A DNA stretch of 64,000 bases from Chromobacterium sinusclupearum. GTDB lineage: Bacteria > Pseudomonadota > Gammaproteobacteria > Burkholderiales > Chromobacteriaceae. Below the pieces are notes generated by a model. It was not told where the DNA came from, searched no databases, and was given only the letters and a program-made list of their open reading frames with translations. This document shows, in pieces, positions 58,051-64,000 of the stretch. The position numbers and the translations under genes are program-made. How positions within the stretch are numbered: position 1 is the first letter of the stretch; the number at the start of each line of letters is the position of its first letter. The stretch spans positions 239,808-303,807 of the forward strand of contig NZ_PPTF01000073.1 in NCBI RefSeq assembly GCF_002902845.1, written 5' to 3'.

Positions 58051-58075
58051 AAAAACCCCGGCGCATGGCCGGGGC
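58051..58075 (-). terminator. Intrinsic terminator of the chemoreceptor gene
   Basis: On the minus strand CCCCGGC..GCCGGGG is followed by TTTTT, 28 bp after the chemoreceptor stop codon. Confidence 0.85.
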
Positions 58076-58102
58076 TTGGGATGCGCGTGACCCGCAGCCG
58101 GC

Positions 58103-59734
58103 TCAAGTACGGAAGCGCTGCAGGCAGGCGTCCAGCTCATGCGACAAAGCCTGCAGCTCGCTGGCCAGCGCGCTGGCCTCGCCGGCCGCTTCCGTGGTCT
58201 GGCCATTCATCTGCGCGATCTGCTCGACATTGCGCGCCACCTCCTGGCTGGCCAGGCTCTGCTCCTTGATCGCATTGGCGATGTCGGCGATGCGGTGCAC
58301 CGAATGCTCGGCCAGCTCGCGGATCTGCTGCAGCGCATCCGCCACGCTGGAAGCGCTGACTACGCCGGTTTCAATCTTGTCATTGGCCTGCTGCATGCTC
58401 TGATAGGCGCGCTGGGTATCGGCCAACACGCCGTCGATATGGCCGGAAATCTCGGTGGTGGCCTGGCTGGTGCGTTCGGCGAGCTTGCGCACTTCGTCCG
58501 CCACCACGGCGAAGCCGCGGCCCATTTCGCCGGCGCGCGCCGCCTCGATGGCCGCGTTCAGCGCCAATAGATTGGTCTGATCGGCGATGTCGTGGATCAC
58601 CCGCACGATGTCGCCAATGTCGGCGGAGCGCTGGTTCAACCCGTCCATCACGGTAGCGGTCTCGGTGATGGTGCTGGCAATCTGGCGGATCTCGCCGGCT
58701 GCCTTCTGCGCCAGCTCGCTGCCTGTTGTGGCCTGCTCCATCGTCTGCCGCGCCTGCCGCTCCACATCCTGGGTGCTGTCCGCCACCAGATTGATGCTGA
58801 CCGACATCTGCTCGATGGCGGCCGCGCCGCTGGATGCGGCCTCAGACTGATGCGCCGACGCAGACGACACATGCTCGCTGACGACATTCAGCTGATTGGC
58901 CGCCTTGGCCAACTGCGCCGAATGGCCCTGCGACTCCACCACCACCGCGCGCACGCTGTCCACCAGCTTGGCCAATGAGGCGGCGGCGCTGCCCAGCTCG
59001 TTGTTGCCGAAATCCGGCAATTGCAGCCGTAGATTGCGCTTGTCCGCCAGCTCCTGATTGGCATCGCGCATCTGCAGCAAGGGTTGGCGGATGGAGGAGA
59101 TGATGTACCAGGCGATCAGCACGCCTATCACCAGCGCCGCGATGATCTCGGCCAGCATCTGGCTGCGCACGCTGGCGGCCGTGGCATTGATCTCGTCGTC
59201 CAGCAAGCCCACCGCATCCGCGGCGTTCTTGCCCAGCACATCCACCACGCCTTCCATCTGGTGGATATTGTCCTTGTACTTTTCCAGCTCGTGGTTGGCA
59301 TCGGCCGTGGCGGCGAGCTGTTTGCCCTCCACCTGCGACGACACCTTGCCGAAACCGTCGACATAACCGCCAAGCAGGCCGGACAGTTTGGACAATTGCT
59401 GAGAGGCCTCATCGTTCAGCGGATGGGTGCCGGCCTGGCTGATCGCCTGTTGCGCGTCGGCCTGCGCTTTTTTCCATTTTTCCAGGTACTCGGCGCGCTT
59501 GCCGTCGTTGGCGATATTGATGAAGTAGTCTTTTTCGAAACGCCGCAGATTGCCCATGTCGCGCTGCAGTCTGACAATGTCGGTATAAAAGGCCAGCTCG
59601 TGCGAAGTGACGTCTTCCGCCCGCGCCGAAATCTTGCCCAGACCCAGTTGCGCCAACAACCCGGTGAGAATGAGCGCCGCCAACAGCAGCGCAAAGCCAA
59701 GCGTAATCCTGGCCGCGATAGACAAATTCCGCAT
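58103..59734 (-). CDS. Methyl-accepting chemotaxis protein
   Basis: The 543-residue receptor has an N-terminal membrane helix (about 10-30), a helical periplasmic sensor of about 160 residues, a second membrane helix ([17 protein letters not shown] near 195) with HAMP-like segment, and the cytoplasmic hairpin. The tip contains [24 protein letters not shown], identical in class to other receptors that bind CheA and CheW. The ligand is unknown. There is no adjacent che gene. Confidence 0.95.
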   Translation of the reverse strand: MRNLSIAARITLGFALLLAALILTGLLAQLGLGKISARAEDVTSHELAFYTDIVRLQRDMGNLRRFEKDYFINIANDGKRAEYLEKWKKAQADAQQAISQAGTHPLNDEASQQLSKLSGLLGGYVDGFGKVSSQVEGKQLAATADANHELEKYKDNIHQMEGVVDVLGKNAADAVGLLDDEINATAASVRSQMLAEIIAALVIGVLIAWYIISSIRQPLLQMRDANQELADKRNLRLQLPDFGNNELGSAAASLAKLVDSVRAVVVESQGHSAQLAKAANQLNVVSEHVSSASAHQSEAASSGAAAIEQMSVSINLVADSTQDVERQARQTMEQATTGSELAQKAAGEIRQIASTITETATVMDGLNQRSADIGDIVRVIHDIADQTNLLALNAAIEAARAGEMGRGFAVVADEVRKLAERTSQATTEISGHIDGVLADTQRAYQSMQQANDKIETGVVSASSVADALQQIRELAEHSVHRIADIANAIKEQSLASQEVARNVEQIAQMNGQTTEAAGEASALASELQALSHELDACLQRFRT

Positions 59735-59881
59735 GGTAATTCCCCATACCCAATAGAGTGAATGCCGGCCGGGCTGTACCCGGTCTCGTTATATGCTGCG
59801 ATTCTAGATGAGGGCCGCCACAGGCGGCCACACGCCATATCACCAGCGGGAACATTCACGCGTTAGTAGTATCCAAAAGCC

Positions 59882-59911
59882 CAAAAAAAAACCGGCAGCA
59901 TGGGCTGCCGG
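59882..59911 (-). terminator. Intrinsic terminator behind the tat operon
   Basis: On the minus strand CCGGCAGC-CCAT-GCTGCCGG is followed by nine T residues, 24 bp after the DUF2069 stop codon. Confidence 0.9.
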
Positions 59912-59934
59912 ACTTTTCGCCTTGTCCATTTACC

Positions 59935-60279
59935 TCAAGCGCGCTGCTTGAAGCTCCTGGCAAATCCCAATACGCAGATAAAGAATAGTGTACTAATCAG
60001 AACTTCACACCATGCCAATCTCTGCGCCAGGCCGTGGTCGGCCCAACCCCTCATCACGCCTTCGGTGAAGAAACCCAGGATGAACATGCTGGACCATTGG
60101 TAGGTATACAGCCGCCCGGCCAGGATGCCACGCAAGGGCAGCAGCAATAGCAGCGCCTTGAACGCCAGGAAGGAGCCGCCCGGACGCAGCGGCGCCAGCC
60201 ACAGCTCCCAAGCCAGGGTCAGCAAGATCAGGACGATCAGCGCGGCGGACGCGCCTTGGCGGAAATGCTCGCGGCTCAT
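59935..60279 (-). CDS. DUF2069 membrane protein
   Basis: The 114-residue protein has three to four hydrophobic segments (ALIVLILLTLAWELWLAPL, AFKALLLLLPLRGIL, SSMFILGFFTEGVMR, LISTLFFICVLGFAR) with the conserved YTYQWSSM block of DUF2069. Its role is unknown. ATG at 60279 overlaps the tatC stop (ATGA), so it belongs to the tat operon. Confidence 0.88.
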   Translation of the reverse strand: MSREHFRQGASAALIVLILLTLAWELWLAPLRPGGSFLAFKALLLLLPLRGILAGRLYTYQWSSMFILGFFTEGVMRGWADHGLAQRLAWCEVLISTLFFICVLGFARSFKQRA

Positions 60280-61016
60280 GGCGCGGGCTCGGCCTGGGCG
60301 CGCCGCGCCTTGCGCTCCATCAGCGCGGCCACCAGCACGCCGGCCTCGTACAACAGCCACAGCGGCACCGCCAGCATGGTCTGCGACAGCACGTCCGGCG
60401 GCGTGACGATGGCGGCGATCACAAAGGCGCCGACGATGACATAAGGCCGCGCCTCGCGCAGCTTGGCCACCGACACCACGCCCATCCGCGTCAGCACTAC
60501 CACGATCACCGGCACCTCGAAGGTGGTGCCGAAAGCCATGAACATACCCAGCACGAAGGACAAGTATTTATCGATGTCCGTCATCATGCTGACGCCGGCC
60601 GGCGTCACCGCCGACATGAAATGGAACACCACCGGGAACACCAGGAAATAGGCGAAGGACATGCCCACCAGAAACAGTACCAAGCTGGCCAGCACCAGCG
60701 GCAGAACCAGCTTCTTCTCGTGGGCGTACAGCCCCGGCGCGACGAAGGCCCAGACCTGGTACAGGGTATGCGGCAGCGAGATCAAAAACGCCGCCAGCAT
60801 GGTCAGCTTCATCGGCACGAAGAAGGTGGAAGTCACCTCGGTGGCGATCATGCTGCCGCCGTGCGGCAAGGCGTCCAAGAGCGGCTTCGCCAACAGATGG
60901 TAAATATCCGATGACCAGTGGAACAGGCCCAGAAAAACCAGGGCGATGCCCAGCAGGGCGCGCACCAGCCGGGTGCGCAGCTCGATCAGATGCGCGAGCA
61001 GCGGTTGTTCGTTCAT
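60276..61016 (-). CDS. tatC: Sec-independent translocase subunit TatC
   Basis: The 246-residue protein has six membrane helices and the TatC motif HLIELRTRLVRALL at the N-terminus, with conserved Glu and the SPLAYFLVFPVVF-type segment (SFAYFLVFPVVFHFM). It binds twin-arginine signals with TatB. It overlaps tatB by 4 bp. Confidence 0.97.
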   Translation of the reverse strand: MNEQPLLAHLIELRTRLVRALLGIALVFLGLFHWSSDIYHLLAKPLLDALPHGGSMIATEVTSTFFVPMKLTMLAAFLISLPHTLYQVWAFVAPGLYAHEKKLVLPLVLASLVLFLVGMSFAYFLVFPVVFHFMSAVTPAGVSMMTDIDKYLSFVLGMFMAFGTTFEVPVIVVVLTRMGVVSVAKLREARPYVIVGAFVIAAIVTPPDVLSQTMLAVPLWLLYEAGVLVAALMERKARRAQAEPAP

Positions 61017-61540
61017 TGGTGGGCTTGCGGAGGAGTTTCGGTTTTGGGCGCCGCGCTACTGCGCGGCGGCATGTCGTCGAACAGGTCCAGCTGATTCTCG
61101 TCGCGCGGCGGCGGCGCGTCAGCCGGCTCCGGCGCGGCGCTTTCGGCCGTCGATGCCGCTTCCGTTGCCGGCGCGGCGTCTTCCGGGACGATGCCGCCGT
61201 GTATGGTGCGCTCGGCCTCGTGGAACGGCTCCGCCGCCTGCTCGGCCAGATTGCGGGCCTCGGCGGAATGGTGGTCCAGCGCGTCGCGCACCTGCTGCAC
61301 CTCGGATTCCAGCTGGCCGCGGAAGCTGTGCGCAGCGTCCTGCAGGTCCTGGCGTATGCTGTCCAGTCCCTGCAGATTGGCCTGGTGCTGGATATCCGCC
61401 TTCATCGTGGCCACGAAGCGCTGCGCGCGCGCCACCAGGGCGCCCACGGTGCGCGCCACGGCCGGCAGCCTCTCCGGCCCCAGCACCACCAGGGCCACCA
61501 CGCCGATCAGGACGAATTCGCCAAAGCTGATGTCAAGCAC
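61013..61540 (-). CDS. tatB: Sec-independent translocase subunit TatB
   Basis: The 175-residue product starts MLDISFGEFVLIGVVALVVLGPERLP, the TatB membrane helix with Gly-Pro hinge, followed by a long acidic amphipathic region ending in a Pro-rich tail. It forms the receptor with TatC. It lies 19 bp after tatA. Confidence 0.96.
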   Translation of the reverse strand: MLDISFGEFVLIGVVALVVLGPERLPAVARTVGALVARAQRFVATMKADIQHQANLQGLDSIRQDLQDAAHSFRGQLESEVQQVRDALDHHSAEARNLAEQAAEPFHEAERTIHGGIVPEDAAPATEAASTAESAAPEPADAPPPRDENQLDLFDDMPPRSSAAPKTETPPQAHQ

Positions 61541-61559
61541 GCCGCGTCACCATCCGGGT

Positions 61560-61766
61560 TTATTTCTTGTCGGCTTCGCCGTCGATGATGCGGCCGGCGT
61601 CCTTGGCCGGCGGCTGGGCATCCTTGGCGCCCTCGTTCATGCCTTCCTTGAAGCCCTTGACCGCGTTGCCGAGGTCCTTGCCGATGTTGGGCAGCTTCTT
61701 GGTGCCGAACACCAGTACCACGATCAGCAGCACGATCAGCCAGTGCCAGATGCTCAGAGAACCCAT
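61560..61766 (-). CDS. tatA: Sec-independent translocase subunit TatA
   Basis: The 68-residue protein has one membrane helix ([20 protein letters not shown]) and the amphipathic helix [17 protein letters not shown] with the FGTKKLP hinge diagnostic of TatA. It forms the translocation pore. Confidence 0.97.
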   Translation of the reverse strand: MGSLSIWHWLIVLLIVVLVFGTKKLPNIGKDLGNAVKGFKEGMNEGAKDAQPPAKDAGRIIDGEADKK

Positions 61767-61831
61767 TGTGACTCTTCCTTATTCATGAAACAGACGCCGG
61801 ATCGCATCCCGGCGCGAAGCCGAAAAACGCG

Positions 61832-62155
61832 TCAGCCCTTGTGGCCGAACACGTGAACGTGAAGATGGAACACTTCCTGGCCGCCGCCGCGGCCGGTATT
61901 GATGCCGGTCTTGAAGCCGGACTCCAGGCCCTGCTCCCTGGCCAGCTTGGGGGCCAGCGTCAGGATCTTGCCCAGCACCGCCTCATGCTCCGGGCCGCAG
62001 TGGGCCAAGGAGTCGACGTGCAGCTTGGGAATGATCATGAAATGCACCGGCGCGATCGGACGGATGTCGTGGAAGGCCAGCACATCGTCATCTTCGTAAA
62101 CCTTGTTGGCGGGAATCTGGCCCGCCACGATCTTGCAGAAAAGACAATCGCTCAT
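61832..62155 (-). CDS. hinT: HIT-family purine nucleoside phosphoramidase HinT
   Basis: The 107-residue protein starts MSDCLFCKIVAGQIPANKVYEDDDVLAF and ends with the histidine triad HLHVHVFG. It hydrolyses AMP-amidates and lysyl-AMP-like adducts in relatives. The frame extends three codons upstream to 62164; ATG 62155 fits the family. It lies 16 bp after hisE, the usual his-hinT-tat order. Confidence 0.95.
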   Translation of the reverse strand: MSDCLFCKIVAGQIPANKVYEDDDVLAFHDIRPIAPVHFMIIPKLHVDSLAHCGPEHEAVLGKILTLAPKLAREQGLESGFKTGINTGRGGGQEVFHLHVHVFGHKG

Positions 62156-62171
62156 CGAATTCAATCCATCA

Positions 62172-62495
62172 TCAAGTGGTTTTGCGCGAGGCTTTTTCGT
62201 CCAGCCCGGAGATGCCTTCGCGGCGATGCAGCTCCATCACCACGTCTTCGGGACGCAAGCCATGATATGTCAACAGCACCATGGTATGGAACCACAGGTC
62301 GGCCACTTCGCGCACCAGATGCAGCTTATCCTTGTCCTTGGAAGCCAGCAGCGTCTCCGCCGCCTCCTCCGCCACCTTTTTCAGGATGGCGTCCTCACCC
62401 TTGTGAAACAGCGAAGCAACATAGGAAGACTGCGGGGCGGCCTCGCGTCGGGCTTCCAGCGTGTCGGCGATATTTTTCAACACATCCGGGGTCAT
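62172..62495 (-). CDS. hisE: Phosphoribosyl-ATP pyrophosphatase
   Basis: The 107-residue MazG-like helical enzyme has [28 protein letters not shown] and [11 protein letters not shown], with the conserved Glu residues that bind Mg2+. It carries out the second step of histidine synthesis. It is separate from hisI, as in most Betaproteobacteria. Confidence 0.96.
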   Translation of the reverse strand: MTPDVLKNIADTLEARREAAPQSSYVASLFHKGEDAILKKVAEEAAETLLASKDKDKLHLVREVADLWFHTMVLLTYHGLRPEDVVMELHRREGISGLDEKASRKTT

Positions 62496-62616
62496 ATCGA
62501 TATCCTTTGCGCCGAAATCCGGCGATTATGCGGCACGGGCATGGCGCGGAGATGACAGCGCGGCCCGGCCGGTCATTGTAACCCGTCCATCGCGGGCAGC
62601 GTTGACCGGCGGCAAC

Positions 62617-63000
62617 TCAGCCGTGGTAAATGCTGTGCGGGTCTTTCAGCACGGCATCCACCGTCAGCCAGGCGCCGTTCTCGAAACGGCGGTAAAAACA
62701 GCTCTGTCTTCCGGTGTGACAGGCGATGCCGCCCATTTGTTCGATCTGCATCACAATCACGTCGCCGTCGCAGTCCAGGCGCAGCTCCTTCACCGTCTGC
62801 AAATGGCCGGACTCCTCGCCCTTTTTCCACAGTTTTTGCCGCGAACGGCTCCAGTAGTGGGCAATGCCGGTGTCGGCGGTCAGCTGCAGGCTTTCGCGGT
62901 TCATCCACGCCACCATCAGCACCCGGCCGCTGGCGGCGTCCTGGGCGATGGCGGTGACCAGGCCCTTGTCGTCCCATTTGACTTCGTCCAGCCAGCTCAT
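62617..63000 (-). CDS. hisI: Phosphoribosyl-AMP cyclohydrolase
   Basis: The 127-residue enzyme has [29 protein letters not shown] and the zinc-site [11 protein letters not shown]. It opens the purine ring in histidine synthesis (third step). It overlaps hisF by 4 bp. A gap of about 120 bp separates it from hisE. Confidence 0.97.
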   Translation of the reverse strand: MSWLDEVKWDDKGLVTAIAQDAASGRVLMVAWMNRESLQLTADTGIAHYWSRSRQKLWKKGEESGHLQTVKELRLDCDGDVIVMQIEQMGGIACHTGRQSCFYRRFENGAWLTVDAVLKDPHSIYHG

Positions 63001-63761
63001 AGCCTCACCTCAATGCCGGCGGCGCGCATGGCCTGCTTGGCCTCGCTCACCGTGTATTCGCCGAAATGGAAGATGCTGGCGGCCAGCACCGCGTCGGCGT
63101 GGCCTTCTTTGACGCCATCGACCAAATGCTGCAGGTTGCCGACGCCGCCGGAGGCGATCACCGGAATGCCCACCGCGTCGGACACGGCGCGCGTCAGCGG
63201 CAGATTGAAGCCGGCCTTGGTGCCGTCGCGGTCCATGCTGGTCAGCAGGATTTCGCCGGCGCCCAGCGCCTGCATCTTGCGCGCCCATTCGACGGCGTCC
63301 AGCCCAGTGCGGTTGCGGCCGCCGTGGGTGAAGATTTCCCAGCGGTCGTTTTCCGGCGTCACCGCCTTGGCGTCCAGCGCCACCACGATGCACTGGTTGC
63401 CGAAGTGGTCGGACGCCTCGCGCACGAACTCGGGGTTGGTGACCGCGGCGGTATTGATGCTGACCTTGTCGGCGCCGGCGTTCAGCAGGCGGCGGATGTC
63501 GGCGATGCTGCGCACGCCGCCGCCGACGGTCAAGGGAATGAATACCTGCTCCGCCACCGCCTCGATGACGTGCAGAATGATGTCGCGCTGGTCGGAGCTG
63601 GCCGTGATGTCGAGGAAGGTCAGTTCGTCGGCGCCCTGCTCGTTGTAGCGGCGGGCGATTTCCACCGGGTCGCCAGCGTCGCGCAGGCCCAGGAAATTGA
63701 CGCCCTTGACCACGCGGCCGGCGGTCACGTCCAGGCAGGGGATGATGCGTTTGGCAAGCAT
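62997..63761 (-). CDS. hisF: Imidazole glycerol phosphate synthase, cyclase subunit
   Basis: The 254-residue (beta/alpha)8 barrel has the catalytic Asp in IIPCLDV at the N-terminus and Asp in TSMDRDGT, with phosphate-binding GGGVRS and ASGGVGN. It forms imidazole glycerol phosphate and AICAR with HisH. Confidence 0.98.
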   Translation of the reverse strand: MLAKRIIPCLDVTAGRVVKGVNFLGLRDAGDPVEIARRYNEQGADELTFLDITASSDQRDIILHVIEAVAEQVFIPLTVGGGVRSIADIRRLLNAGADKVSINTAAVTNPEFVREASDHFGNQCIVVALDAKAVTPENDRWEIFTHGGRNRTGLDAVEWARKMQALGAGEILLTSMDRDGTKAGFNLPLTRAVSDAVGIPVIASGGVGNLQHLVDGVKEGHADAVLAASIFHFGEYTVSEAKQAMRAAGIEVRL

Positions 63762-63769
63762 GTAACTAT

Positions 63770-63797
63770 CCAGAAAACTTCAGCCAGAAAACTTCAG
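63770..63797. repeat. Tandem 14-bp duplication upstream of hisF
   Basis: CCAGAAAACTTCAG occurs twice in a row, directly upstream of the hisF start on the minus strand. Confidence 0.8.
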
Positions 63798-63800
63798 GCA

Positions 63801-63833
63801 CGCCAAGCGGCGGGGCCAGCCCGCCGTTTGGCG
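63801..63833. promoter_or_regulatory. 13-bp stem-loop in the hisA-hisF gap
   Basis: CGCCAAGCGGCGG and CCGCCGTTTGGCG pair with one wobble around a 7-base loop. No T run follows on the minus strand. It may protect or attenuate the downstream message. Confidence 0.45.
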
Positions 63834-63846
63834 CGATCAGCCGGGT

Positions 63847-64000
63847 TTAGCCGGCCAGTTCGTCCGCCAGCGTCTGCGCGGCGGCGAAGTCTATGCTGCC
63901 TTCGTAGATGGCGCGGCCGGTGATGGCGCCTTCGATGCCCTCGGCCTCCACCTCGCACAGCGCGCGGATGTCGTCGAGGTTGGTCAGGCCGCCGGAGGCG
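63847..64000 (-). CDS. hisA: HisA isomerase, C-terminal part (cut by the window edge)
   Basis: The last 50 codons are visible: [27 protein letters not shown] and [16 protein letters not shown]. This is the C-terminal phosphate-binding end of phosphoribosylformimino-AICAR-P isomerase. Position upstream of hisF agrees. The N-terminus is beyond the window. Confidence 0.93.
   Translation of the reverse strand, partial: ASGGLTNLDDIRALCEVEAEGIEGAITGRAIYEGSIDFAAAQTLADELAG

Overview
The window is GC-rich bacterial chromosome, almost fully coding, with gene content and order typical of Betaproteobacteria of the order Neisseriales. A member of the Chromobacteriaceae (Chromobacterium or a close relative) fits best. 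The support is: a contiguous mnmG-rsmG-parA-parB-atpIBEFHAGDC block, glmU and glmS close downstream, a dolP-diaA-yraN-lpoA/rsmI locus, hisAFIE-hinT-tatABC, a 3-hydroxybutyrate dehydrogenase plus patatin pair (polyhydroxyalkanoate metabolism), and a small protein that may belong to DUF1484. The genus is inferred from gene content, not from a marker search.

Layout. 1-3.7 kb: tripartite drug efflux (outer-membrane factor, EmrA-like, EmrB-like). 3.9-15.6 kb: small independent units, namely a secreted beta-helix protein, an FKBP, an aldo-keto reductase with an MFS exporter and divergent LysR regulator, bdhA with a patatin, a periplasmic binding protein, a second LysR, OsmC plus pirin, and a MarR regulator divergent from a small membrane protein with a clear palindromic operator between them. 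15.8-20.4 kb: amino-sugar and cell-wall precursor genes (glmS with a coupled DeoR regulator, then glmU). 20.7-31.9 kb: the complete F1Fo ATP synthase operon on the minus strand, then parB, parA, rsmG and mnmG. 32-39.7 kb: ornithine-lipid acyltransferase, TrmO, a Tim44-like protein, an EAL protein and the envelope locus dolP-diaA-yraN-lpoA, ending with rsmI and tRNA-Leu(CAA).

39.8-46.3 kb is the accessory part. Behind the tRNA lie a 21-bp-period iteron-like array, an AT-rich PIN nuclease with two zinc ribbons, dispersed repeats, the possible DUF1484 protein with an odd leader, and an ECF41-type sigma factor facing an FAD oxidoreductase across a textbook ECF41 promoter. 46.3-52 kb holds a hydrolase remnant, a secreted adenosine deaminase, a solitary nuoA and a transmembrane-only MgtE. 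About 460 bp upstream of this mgtE is a 17-codon, Pro/Glu-rich ORF with a strong ribosome-binding site. It resembles MgtL-type Mg2+-sensing leader peptides and is the most interesting new candidate here.

52-64 kb returns to housekeeping: bestrophin, a heterodimeric ABC exporter (mdlAB), MipA/OmpV, TatD, a chemoreceptor, DUF2069, tatCBA, hinT and hisE/I/F/A. Intrinsic terminators punctuate many units. Several, such as GAGGCCC-loop-GGGCCTC, recur with near-identical stems.
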